64,000 nucleotides of DNA from Mycocentrospora acerina (lineage: Eukaryota > Ascomycota > Dothideomycetes > Pleosporales): NCBI GenBank assembly GCA_022701365.1, contig JAKUHH010000072.1:186001-250000 (forward strand), given 5' to 3'. Below are positions 22,059 through 33,348 of the stretch, one piece after another. The translations under genes were made by a program, and so were the position numbers. How positions within the stretch are numbered: position 1 is the stretch's first letter; the number at the start of each line of letters is the position of its first letter. The notes below the pieces were generated by a model, which had not been told where the DNA came from, did not search any database, and worked only from the letters and a program-made list of their open reading frames with translations.

Positions 22059-24850
22059 TCAGAAGCTCAAATCTGGCATCTGTGAATCATCACCAACCTC
22101 CATAAGATTCATCAGGTATCTTGATCCTGAGAACCAGTCTCGCACCGAGTTCTGACCCACATCTAATTGTCCAGATGTCACACCGGACAGATCATTCCCT
22201 AGGCCCTGATTATGGCTTGACGATACCATGTTCGACGTCGGACCAGGTGCATAGCCTGGAACGGGCCACGCGGAATTAGGTACCAGTCCCAAGGCGCTGA
22301 GGTACGGATCAAATTGCGTCATTGCATTAATATCAAGTTGCGTTCCGTCTGAAGTGGTGTAATAGTTTGGCCTGCTGGTCTCAGGGACTGATTGCGAGCG
22401 GGCTAAGGCATCTTGTTCTTTTGCTTGCATGTAGAGTTTGAGAACCTGCAAGAATAGATAACACATTTTATAGAGCTTGTCTGCGCCTTCGGAGATTGTT
22501 CGGCAAGACTCAAGGCTGGTAACGAAGTCGGATAGGGAGGCGAGATCGGTAGAATCAGTGTTTTGGATGGCGTTACAAAATAGGACAATGAACCTTTTCT
22601 TGTCAGTAATTACTTCTGCAATCCTCAAGAGCAATCATACGGAGTGAAAGGTGCCTGCAGCCTTGTCAGTTTCAAACACTTCATTGTGTACGCTTTATCT
22701 ACATACCTGTAGAATCGTCCAGTGGATATAACCGGACCATAACTCTTCATTCCCTACTGTATTAAACTGGGAATTGCATTTCATGTGTGCTACAAGCGCT
22801 GCTCGAGAAGAAGCAAGACTATCTTGATGGAATACAGGGTTTTCTGAGCTAACCGCACGTTGTATGAGTGCGCATGTCGAGTAGTGTACTACCACGTCTG
22901 AGTGGAACAAAATGTCTTCCACAAGTTCAACTGAACCTGTAGACTGTGTTAGTTTTGTCTTATATTTGATTCAAGATATCAAGCCGCTGATGAAAATATA
23001 AGGTGCGCTTACCTTGTATATATTCACTTGGTTCAAGCAATACACCAAAATGTTGTTGGGTATCCCTCCTACGTTTCGAAGGCATTTCGGTTTCGTTTGG
23101 TGTGCGCGTAGCAGTCTTGGAGCAGGATGGATAATTGTAGACACTGCCAACAAGTCCATCTACTAGCGTTGTAAATTTTGAGTCATTCGATTCACCTCGT
23201 TCGTACCATGCTTGACCCATAGCATGGATAAGCTCAACTGCAGTATGAGCACGATCTTCGGCGGATCTACCAAACGCTGCAGGGCTAAACAATTTCTCAT
23301 AGGCTTGTCCTTGAACTCGAGCTGTCTTGACCCAGTAAGTTAGCATGTCATTCTGTCCGGTGTCTGTTGTGCTTCCAGTGATTCCGACACTTATTTTAGG
23401 CCTCAGGTTCGGAACCCTGGACGGTAATGATATGTCCCAATCCTGGATGACACATGCACGACCTAGACGAAGTGAAAGTGTCTTGTCGAACATGTATATC
23501 ATCCAGAAAATGTGAATTTTGCAGTTTCGCTCTTGCTCACTGTCATCCTTCATAGTCTGGTATCGGTGGTACCCCAAGCTCTGACACATTCCAGCAGCCG
23601 CGTTGATCATAATCCAACAGAGTGATGGCTTGCAAAACTCGATTGCGCACGAAGCTCCAAGTAGGAGCGACATGATATTCTCATAGCTGGCAGGTATAAA
23701 TATATCGAGCTGGCTCATAGCAACTTCCATATGCGTTTTGCAAAGTGTACTGTATCTGCGAAAATCACGTGCATCCATGCCGGCTAGCGGGAGCGCAGCA
23801 TACTCATAGAATAGGTGATACGTTATCCCGTAAGCAAGGATACGACGCGTTGCAGTACAGGCACCTGGCCTAGAATGAGCTTCCTCGAAGATATCGTTTA
23901 AATTATGCATGTCAAGAAATGGAAAGATGACAGTAAAAGCTGTGGTCGGATACCCTGTACAAGTCAGTCTGGCGTCTATATAGCAAGCTTGGAGATAAAT
24001 CACTTAAAGCTTTACTCACTACCATGCTGAATATATCCCAAGGTGGTCGTTCTAGGTTAGCAGGGTCAATCTCTGCCAATGACTGATTCATCAAACGATT
24101 ATTTGCGCCCGATGTCGTGGACGTAGGTATCTGGCCTTGTCGAGTAACCAACTCTTCAAGGGCGTTCAGGGCACGCCGAACTTGCGCATTCTGGCCGATT
24201 GACGGCGTGCTACCAATGGCATGGGCTAAAAGCTCCCGAGCATAACCTGACTGACTGCCGATGGCTGTTTCTCCTTCAAATGGTGCAGGCGTATCTGCTT
24301 CTGTTATAGCTCCCGGACTCCTTGCTGTCCCGTATCTAGTGGAACGTTGCTGGCTGCTATGGTCTGTGGAATTTGAATCTCTTTGTATGTCAAGATTGCC
24401 AAGTTTTGATGCAAGACTTTCGAGCAAGTTTTCGATCCCTGCTAGACGATCTTCAATGCGATTAATCTTCTTTTCACTGGGAGTAGTCAGCAACTCATTC
24501 TTGAGTCAACAATTAGGACACTGTGTATATGTATGATATTGATTACACAAACCTACTATTCTTCTGAAATATGAACTCTCTGCTTCTGCACCTTCTGAAC
24601 TGGCGCGGTTGTCGTGCAAGCTTTGAGAATCAATTACAATTCCATCGCATCGTATCTTGAAATGGCTTACTCAGATTGGACGCTTTGCAGTTTGAACATG
24701 GCAAGGCTCTGTCGCATCGAATCTTCCTCGTCCTGCAAGAGTCGCACTGAAATAGTTAGCGCATCAGCCAATCAGTCCTGCATTCACACGCACAGCTCGC
24801 TTCGAGGTGGACCCGTCAGGGTTTGTATCCATGTCGTCCCCGTGATCCAT
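22059..24850 (-). CDS. Zn2Cys6 fungal-specific transcription factor
   Basis: Eight exons: 24850-24794, 24746-24671, 24620-24557, 24476-24016, 23954-23013, 22936-22707, 22654-22641, 22593-22059; 792 aa. All phases close. The zinc cluster is perfect C-X2-C-X6-C-X5-C-X2-C-X6-C at residues 20-46 (CDSCRTRKIRCDRALPCSNC continuing KASNLTC), split by an intron before Leu-Thr-Cys. A short helical dimerisation segment follows (INRIEDRLAGIENLLESLA). The fungal_trans middle homology region spans roughly 220-500 (FPFLDMHNLNDIFEEAHSR, GMCQSLGYHRYQ, IFWMIYMFDKTLSLRLGR). Exon 7 is only 14 nt and supplies APFTP, joining to FIVLFCNAI. Met7 is an alternative start. The gene is divergent from the ABC transporter, which it may regulate, by position and by the CGG sites between them. 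Confidence 0.9.
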
Positions 24851-25317
24851 GATAGAGAATATCCGAAATTTACTTGCGGCTGCGAAACGGAGCGCGAGGG
24901 GGGCGAGGTCGTGGCTTGAAATGGTAGATTTCGGTTCCCGGACTCCGCGGACTCCGAATGGGTAACTTGGGATTGGTCGCCTACGATCTATGACTCTTCG
25001 CGGTCATCGTGTAAGTTGCCTGTGACAAAGAATGCGATAGCCAGCAAACGAGAGATCTGCGAGAATTATGCTAGTGTCATGTCAAAGTCAAATCAAGCCA
25101 GGCTGGCCTCTTTCGCGCGTATTCACGTGGAAAACGCGAAAAGGCCAAGATGTTCCGCCCTGGTTCAGCACGCTGCAATGGTGACAGCATCCTGTTTCTC
25201 GATCCGGAGTTTCGGGAATGCATCGCACCCGCGGAAAGCAGACTGATCACCTCTAAACAATAGCCTTTCTTTAAGTCGTCCTGATGTCCTGAACCGATAA
25301 ACCTCAGCATCGCAATT
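24851..25317. promoter_or_regulatory. 467-bp bidirectional promoter, regulator / ABC transporter
   Basis: The interval separates the start codons of the Zn2Cys6 regulator (minus) and the ABC transporter (plus). It contains a tandem CGG-N3-CCG site (listed separately) about 105 bp from the regulator ATG and about 360 bp from the transporter ATG. Shared control is inferred. Confidence 0.7.
24939..24956. promoter_or_regulatory. tandem CGGACTCCG, candidate Zn2Cys6 binding sites
   Basis: Two abutting copies of CGG-ACT-CCG. CGG triplets in inverted or direct arrangement are the classic contacts of Zn2Cys6 dimers. The site lies in the promoter shared by a Zn2Cys6 regulator and an ABC transporter. 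Binding itself is inference. Confidence 0.6.
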
Positions 25318-28300
25318 ATGACGGCAGAGAAAGAGCTGTCGCCGACAAGACTCGCGAACAGCGATGAAAAATCGGACCCCAGCTCAAAAGAAAATGGCGA
25401 TACAAAGCCTGAAAAGGAAAAAGGAGGCTCAAATGCATATCTTGCAAGTAGCTGCTACGGGTAAAGGATAGAAGTTGCAGTTTCTAACATTATGATAGCG
25501 AGTATTCAAATATGCAGACAGCAAGAGTTGGATGCTCAACATTGTAGCTTTTATTGCCGCTATTGCAGCTGGCACTCTGCTCCCTCTGATGGATCTTGTA
25601 TTCGGCAAATTTGTCACTACTTTTACTGGCTTCGCAACGGGCACAACGACGCCTGCGCAATATCGATCTGAGGTCAATAAATTCACGTGTGTATATTCAT
25701 ACATTCACTTTTAGAAATAATGTTGACATGTGTGCTTACAGTTTGTACTTTGTGTATTTGTTTATCGCGTAAGCCCCTCTTGACGTTACATTGTTATTGA
25801 AAATGGACTTATCGCATCAGCAAATTTGGCCTCGTTTACGTCCATTCGGTATATTCCCATAGCTTGTGCGAAAATTTACTTTGCAGACTTCTTACATGCA
25901 CCAGGTCCTAATATCAATATCAGCCATTCGAACTACAAAGGCGATCCGCATCGATTTTATCAAGCATATCCTACGACAGAATATAGCCTACTTTGATTCA
26001 GATGCAGCCGCCTCTGTTACAACACAGGCCACTACTAATGGCAACAATATCAATACTGGGATCTCCGAAAAGCTCACTCTGACCATTCAGAGTATTTCAA
26101 CTTTTGTTACTGCATTCGTTGTCGCATTTGCTATACAATGGAAGCTCACTCTGATCTTAGTGAGCATTGTTCCGACCATCATCGTAGTCACTGGAGTTTG
26201 TGTGGCTATCGATGCGAAGAATGAGTCGCAGGTACTCACCATCCAATCGAAGGCTGGCCTGCTTGCTGAAGAAGTATTCTCTTCCATACGTACAGTTCAT
26301 GCTTTTTGGCTGAATCCCTTGTTGTCAAAAAAGTATGACAAACTTCTCGGTGATTCCATGGCAGTGGGCATGAAAAAGAGTCCCATCTACGCGGTTCTCT
26401 TCTCAACAGAGTTCTTCTGCGTATACTGTGGATATGGTCTTGCATTCTGGCAAGGTATTCGAATGTACTCAAGAGGTGAAATAAAACAGAGTGGAGACGT
26501 CTTCACTGTAATATTGGCCGTTATCGTTGCAGCGACCGCTATGACTTCAATCGCACCACAAGTCATCGCCTTGACAAAGGCCTCGTCGTCCGCCGAAGAG
26601 CTATTCAAGACAATTGATCGTCAATCCGAGATTGATCCATTGAGCGACAAGGGAATATCACCAACTGCATGTTGTGGGGAGATCGAGATACAGGGCGTCA
26701 TTTTCGCCTACCCTGCTCGATCGGATGTCACTGTTCTGAAAGGGTTGACCCTGTCAGTCCCTGCAAACAAGACCACAGCTCTAGTAGGGGCTAGTGGCTC
26801 TGGAAAATCTACCGTAATCGGCTTGCTAGGTCTGTCATATTGTCGATGACATTTGCACACCCAACTAACTTGCCAAGAACGCTGGTACGATCAGCCGAGT
26901 GGCGCGATATACCTCGATGGTATCAATATACAAGAACTTAATCTCACCTGGCTCAGAACAAACATCCGCCTAGTACAACAAGAGCCTGTGTTGTTTTCTG
27001 GAACGGTGTACGAAAACGTTGCATTTGGTCTTTTCGGAACTGACAAAGCAGATCTCCCGGAAGATGAGCAACGCGCTTTGGTTGAAGAGGCGTGCAGGGA
27101 CGCATATGCCGAAGAATTCATCGAGCGATTGCCTAACGTAAGGTAACGCAAACGACTTGGAACGAACAAAAACTAATTACATTAGGGTTACGATACTCAA
27201 CTTGGTGAGCGAGCGACAAATCTGTCTGGTGGACAAAAGCAAAGGCTAGCTATAGCGCGTAGCATTGTTTCCAAACCGACAGTATTACTTCTCGATGAGG
27301 CTACCAGCGCCCTGGATCCAAAAGCCGAGAAAATTGTGCAGCAAGCCCTCGACCGCGTCTCGAAAAACCGGACTACTCTTGTCATCGCACACAAACTATC
27401 AACGATTCGCAACGCGGACAACATTGCTGTGATGGCGGACGGAGTGGTCGTTGAGCAAGGAACCCACGAACAACTGATTAGGCGTGATGGCGCTTACGGT
27501 AGGCAACAAGATTTCAAGCGATTCTATTGTTAACTAATCATGTACAGCTCGTCTTGTCAGGGCGCAAGATCTTGGCCAAACTGGAAGTGCAGACGACCTG
27601 GACGAGAAGGAAATCACTGAAAGAATGTCTCTCATTCGCACACGCACTCAAGCATCTGGTCCTGGTAGTGATCAGAAGAAGCCAACAGAAGACAAGATCA
27701 ACTACAATCTGATCAAATGTGTCTACGTAGTCCTCAAAGAGCAAGGCCATCTCTGGAAGTGGTTTCTGTTGTTGCTAGTAGCTACGCTTGCAGGAGGTAA
27801 GAGATGGTAATCTGGTAGATTTTTAGACCGAACGTCTGACAACTTTAGGTGCGACTTATCCTGCTCAAGCTATTCTCTTTTCTCGAGTAGTGGAAGCCTT
27901 CACGCTTCCGCCTAATCGGGCAGTCGATCAAGGCGATTTCTACTCCTTGATGTTTTTCATTGTTGCCCTTGGAAACTTGTTGGTTTTCGCTGTTGTCGGT
28001 TGGGCGAGTAATGTTGTTGCACAAGTAAGTAGCGATGCCCATCTCACAATTCATCTCTCTCAGTTCATCACACTAAATGCGCGATAGAATGTATCGAGAA
28101 AGTACCGCCTAGAGATCTTCGGACTCATACTCAAGCAAGATATGGCATTTTTTGACGACGAGGCCAATGCGAGTGGAGCGCTAGCCTCCAATCTTTCAAG
28201 CTACCCGGCCAACTTATTAGAGCTCATGGGCTTTAACCTCATGCTCATCTGTATCAATGTTGTAAACATCTTGTCAAGCTCTATCTTGGGAATTGCAGTA

Positions 28301-29753
28301 GGCTGGAAGCTCGGTTTGGTGGTGGTCTTCGGAGGTTTGTACATCTAACGCCTACCGTCAATTCATGTTGGCTAATTCACACCACTATCAGCTTTGCCGC
28401 CACTCGTATTTGCAGGATATCTTAGAATCCGACTTGAGTTTAAACTCGAAGAAGATACTGGCAAACGTTTCGCAGGCAGTACTGCATTAGCATCTGAAGC
28501 AGTCTCGGCAATTCGCACAGTTTCTAGTCTTGCACTTGAGCGATACATTCTCGAAAAGTACCAATCCCGACTTCAAGGTGTTGCACAACGCTCGATCAAA
28601 GCCTTGGTCTGGACTATGTTTTGGTATTCTCTCTCACAGTCAATTTCTTTTCTCGCAATGGGCCTTGGATTTTGGTATGCATAAATTTTCTTGATACTTT
28701 GAGATAAGTTAACAACTTTCAGGTATGGTGGTCGGCTGATCAGCACTGGCGAGTACACGACTACACAATTTTTCACAGTGTTTATTGGCGTCATCTTTTC
28801 TGGAGAAGCTGCCGCGCAGTTTTTTTCGTACACAACTAGTTTAACAAAGTCGGCTACCGCTGCCAACTACATCTTCAACCTGCGCAAACGTAAAGCCGCC
28901 GTTCAAGAAAACTCGTCACAACCGCCTTTTAACGACAGCCATGACAAGGGTCCGGCACATATTGAGGTACAAGATGTTGCATTCGCATACGAGTCGAGGC
29001 CACATGCAAAGGTATTGGAGGGCATTAACGTAGACGTGAGTACCTCGACTTTGCGATTTTACATTCAATCTAACAATAATTTAGGTCCGACCAGGACAGT
29101 TCATAGCCTTAGTTGGTGCCAGTGGCTGCGGAAAGTCAACGATGATATCGCTCCTCGAACGATTTTATGACCCCATATTTGGACACATAACCTGCGACAA
29201 CCTTAACTTGAAAGATCTTTGTCCTCGCAAATATCGAAGAGAAATATCACTTGTTCAGCAAGAACCCGTCTTATACCAAGGTTCGATTCGCGACAACATC
29301 GCCATGGGTATGGAAACCGATGTGACAGATGCTCAGATCGAGACTGCGGCTAAGAATTCGAACATCCACGACTTCGTGACTTCTCTTCCGGAAGGCTTCG
29401 CAACCATGTGCGGCAGTAGGGGAGCACAGCTATCTGGAGGCCAGCGCCAACGTATTGCCATCGCTCGAGCACTCATACGTGAGCCCCGCTTGCTTCTTCT
29501 TGACGAAGCTACTTCTGCACTCGATACAGAGTCCGAAAGGGTGGTGCAAGCAGCACTTGAGATAGCGAAAAGTGGACGCACGACTATTGCGGTCGCTCAC
29601 AGATTAAGTACAATCAAAGACGCTGACAAAATAATTGTATTTGCAAGAGGTCGAGTAGTCGAGCATGGGACACATAGGGAGCTACTTGAGAAGAAGGGTG
29701 TTTATTACGAGATGTGTCTGGGACAGAGTCTGGATCGGGCTATACCAGCCTGA
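25318..29753 (+). CDS. full-length ABC-B multidrug transporter
   Basis: Thirteen exons: 25318-25443, 25499-25686, 25742-25768, 25821-25848, 25905-26829, 26878-27137, 27186-27498, 27548-27796, 27849-28024, 28088-28334, 28392-28674, 28723-29035, 29085-29753; 1267 aa, typical of (TMD-NBD)2 Pgp/Mdr pumps. NBD1 has Walker A GASGSGKST (about 418-426), signature LSGGQKQ (about 531) and LLLDEATSALD (about 553). NBD2 has GASGCGKST (1056-1064), LSGGQRQ (about 1161) and DEATSALD (about 1184). Switch histidines follow in VIAHKLST and AVAHRLST, so both ATP sites look intact. Each half has helices typical of the exporter fold. Exons 3 and 4 are only 27 and 28 nt. Intron 1 needs a GC donor (GCAAGT at 25444). 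Expected role: ATP-driven export of hydrophobic compounds at the plasma membrane; the substrate cannot be told. Confidence 0.95.
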
Positions 29754-30889
29754 GTAATCATGAGATGCATCAGGTTGCATTTCTCTTTATGGGTAATATA
29801 GCGACTACTCACGTGTATAACCTACTGTAATTTTACAATCTTCATCGAAATATATCCATCACTATACTCTTGCCCTATAACAAATGTGCATTCTCAAAGC
29901 CGGCTGGCTCGAAAGCATATACTGTTAGCTTGCTCTAACAAGGTCAGGACTAGATTTTGATTAATTGAAGGGCTACTGCTTTTAAAAAATACCAGGAAAT
30001 CTTCCCATCATGGAGAGAAGGCTTACCCTATTAAGGAAAGGCACATACGCATTTTCTTGCGAACTAGCGGGCTTGAAGTCATCACCATCAAACGTTAACA
30101 TCATTACATCACCCTCAAGTTGTATCGAAACCTTTGAGTAGAGGAGATCGTTCTCTTCTCATATCATTCTTGAACTATATCACAAACGAGGCTCTTCCGC
30201 TTCGAACGCACGCTCCGCATTCTGTATTCCACGTTCTACGCTTTTTCACGCATCAATCTATTCGCGACCGCAATCACGTCTTGTGAATTTATTCGTTTTT
30301 CTCCGCCTATGTTGAAGTCCTGGCCAGTGTAGTGCAGTCGTCGTTGCTTCCGCCTCATCATGGGGTTCTGAAGCAAACAGTGCAACACACATGTGATTTG
30401 AAACTGCCAAGCCGTTTCAAACAACAATGTTTCTACTTTCCACGACTTACACTTCAACAAACCGTGTCTCTAACATCTCCAGGTTCATGCCCGTGGTTAG
30501 TCTCTATGTACATCGTACAGTTCCTGTCTTAGTCAAACTTGGCGCAAGTGTAAAGACGACAGACCAGAGGCCCGTGCCTACGCATGTTTCTGCAGCTGTC
30601 CATTCAAACGCTACAATTAAGGACAAGTAAATTTGTTTAGACGAGGATCGGAAACAGTTTGTGATTGAGGAAAGAATGGATACCGCGAACACCCAAGCTG
30701 CCAGCCCACATTCAAAGTATTGGCATCCCCATTCTTTGGGGTTTGATCCGTTTCCTCCACTCTCTTGGCTCTAGAGGTGGGTTTTTTTGTTCGTTACAAC
30801 CTGTCTACTATCAGTAGATATTGTTTTGCTTGCGATTTCATTGGAAGTGATTCTGGTTTAAAATATTCATCAATTGACGAGTCGTGAGG
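29754..30889. other. 1.1-kb intergenic region
   Basis: No supported gene. The sequence is AT-rich with only short frames and no recognisable protein. It contains the 3' flank of the ABC transporter and the promoter of the next gene. Confidence 0.6.
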
Positions 30890-31997
30890 ATGGATCGTCA
30901 TCGACTCTGGCATCGAACACCCTCCCAAGTTCCCGAGGCGGGCTCGCCCATCCACTATAGGTTATATAGGAGACAGGAGAGGTCGTCTGAGAGATCAAAT
31001 GATGCGAGCCCATCCTCTACCAGACTTTCAACAACTAGTACTGTAACCGACGATAAAATTCGTGCGTCAACTACTTCCAGCCAAGCATCAACAACACCAA
31101 TTACAACGACTTCAAAACCATCCTTCACATCAATCCCAATTTCACAACGTATTGGTGCCGACGTTATACCTGAAGTTACAAGGAGCACATTTGCTACCTC
31201 GACTACGGCGCAGGCTGCCGTCATTATAGAATTTCCTACGTCTCCTCCCGCAATGCCAGACACATTAGGACCGCCACAGATGGTTTTCCCTCATCATCAA
31301 AAGCCACTGATGACTCCCGGTGCTGAAGCAGCAGCAATTGCTTTAAGTATACTTGGTACAGATAGACCCCCTTGATGTGTTATGCGGGGCTGACTCTTGA
31401 ACAGGCGCCTTATCCCTTATCATCGCAGCCACAGTGTACTTTCGACAACGTAAGCACGAACCTATCATTCAATTCAATGAACCAAGATTCAACAACATTC
31501 CCCACCTTCGCGCCCCAGAGACAGCATACATCGAATCGAATACCAAACCCGGCCACCTCACTCGCTCATCCTCTCACACCACACTATTCAGCGCAGCTAC
31601 TTATACGCGTCCTGAAACCGTCTCCACAAACCGCAGTCTCTCTACTTCTCGTTTCCCAGCCCACAGACTCGCACCCAACCCCTTCGCCGATCCGCCTCGC
31701 AAGAAAGCATATGACGTACTTGCAGGCAGACCGCGATCTACGACATTAACGGACCGAGGAAGTTGGATTGAGAATCCGTTTAAGGATCCAGCAAGCGAGA
31801 GGTTTGATCCATTTGGTGAGTTACAGCAGAAGGCTAGGAAAGAGAGGATTCGATATATGGAGCAGATCAGGAGGGAGGCAGAGGCTCAAAAGGAAGATGG
31901 AATTGAGCCAAGGTGGGGACATGGGAGGAAAGGGAGTGGTGTTACTATTGAAGGGATAGGAATCTTAGATCGGAGTAATAAGGATGTGTATCGGTAA
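30890..31997 (+). CDS. single-pass membrane protein with Ser/Thr-rich N-terminal region
   Basis: Two exons, 30890-31355 and 31405-31997, 352 aa, joined in phase 1 across a 49-bp intron. Residues 30-140 are dominated by Ser and Thr, as in heavily O-glycosylated fungal surface domains, but there is no clear N-terminal signal peptide. One membrane span (AEAAAIALSILGALSLIIAA and on to TVYF, about 145-168) is created exactly by the splice. A basic stop-transfer RQRKH follows. The C-terminal half has two NPF motifs (NPFADPP, NPFKDP) and a charged helix (KARKERIRYMEQIRREAEAQ). NPF motifs commonly bind EH-domain endocytic proteins, so a cytosolic tail is plausible. I do not recognise the family. It may be a wall-sensor-like or uncharacterised fungal membrane protein. 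Confidence 0.78.
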
Positions 31998-32099
31998 GAG
32001 ACAAGACCATAATAGAGCATTGTTCCTCATACTTTGCTTCTTCAACACCAGCCTGAACCTTATAGCTATACCTCATTTTTAACAGATCAGAGGCTACCA

Positions 32100-33348
32100 T
32101 TAAGATGAGCTATCATACTTAGGATCCCGCGCGTTCAACTTCTCGTCAAACTGGATCACTACTTCCGTCTCTATCCCTTGCTCATCGACCAAGAGGGCAC
32201 AATTCTTATTAATCAGGTTCCACTCCCCCTCATCGTATGTAGTTGGCTCCGACGCCACTATCGTGTGTTTCCCGATCCTCTCGCCTTCTCCCAAGGTCGC
32301 CTCAACGTTGATTTCTTCCTTTCCGTCAGGATTTCCGGGATACTTTGTATTTAGGGTACGACCGGCAAATTCAGACCAATACAGGCTAGGTGGTTGCTGT
32401 GTAGCGTGATTACGGAAGCGAATGGCGATTAGCTTAGTGCCATCTGTGGTGCAAAAGTTTAGGGAGTTGGGCGTATTCGCTGCGCCAAGCTTGTCATGCT
32501 GCAACTGCATGATTTGGATAACAGTCTTTTGCAAAGCTGCGAGCATATCCTTCAGGGGGTATGGCTTATCCCAGCTCTCCTTCCCAGCCCCTTGCGTCAG
32601 ATTCGTCATGTACAGTGCCGCTGCATGTTCCGAGTCCGTCGAACCGAACACATTACAATACGCGTCGAAGGACATGAGATCTGTCACGTCGCGACGGATA
32701 GCCGAGAAATTCGATACGACGCCGTTGTGCATGAAGATGTGGCGGCCGAAGACAAAGGGATGCGAGTTTACCTGCGTGACGACACTTCTGCTGGTAGCGC
32801 GGATGTGGGCGAAGAGACAATGGGATTCAGTGTTTTCACAGAGAGATTTGAAGTTAAAGTCGTTGAAGGGAGGACTTTGAGATTTGTAGAGTGCGGGACG
32901 GGGCCAGCTACGTGCTTAATGTATGAGGAAGAGGCCTCAGAATACCCTAATCTAGAATAAGTTGGACATCTGTAGAAGAGGAGAGGTAGGCAGGGATTTA
33001 AGCTATAGGCTACATAGCAAGCCATTCTCATGCAAATATGTGGATACACAATGAGGCCCTTAAACTGCAAGCTAAAAAATTGCTATGCAGAGCAGCTCTA
33101 TGAGTACCGGCGCGGTTGGCAAAATAGGACGTACAGGCAATTCCCATTCCATCCATATTTAACAAAGAATTACGCATCCGTAAGAGCTCATCGGTGGCGT
33201 CATCTAGGTCTCTATCGTCGCCGTGTGGTAATAACTTTGGAAGATAGTGCTCAGAGCATTGCTTGCTTATGCTGTTGACAGGCGTAATGAGGACATCCGA
33301 TAGGAGGCATGGCTCTGTAGGGGATATATAAGCGAACCAACGGCACAT
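32100..33348 (-). CDS. class II glutamine amidotransferase, Dug3-like
   Basis: Exon 1 runs from ATG at 33348 to about 33131. The last exon, about 32907-32100, begins WPRPALYKSQ. The protein opens MCRWFAYISPTEPCLL, so Cys2 would be the N-terminal nucleophile. Later come FAHIRATS, HPFVFGRHIFMHNGVVSNF and GSTDSEHAAALYMTNL, strong class II amidotransferase motifs of the Dug3 family, the catalytic partner in the alternative glutathione-degradation (DUG) complex of the fungal cytosol. The middle is uncertain: a candidate 24-nt exon at 32969-32946 closes the frame (349 aa in total), but it replaces the expected GIAWYT with GIACTC and requires a 38-bp second intron. Either a non-obvious splice or real divergence explains this. 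Confident of family; unsure of the middle exon. Confidence 0.82.

Noticed and set aside
22059..29753. Secondary-metabolite gene cluster
   Set aside because: A regulator and a transporter are present but no PKS, NRPS, terpene synthase, prenyltransferase or P450 is seen anywhere in the window.
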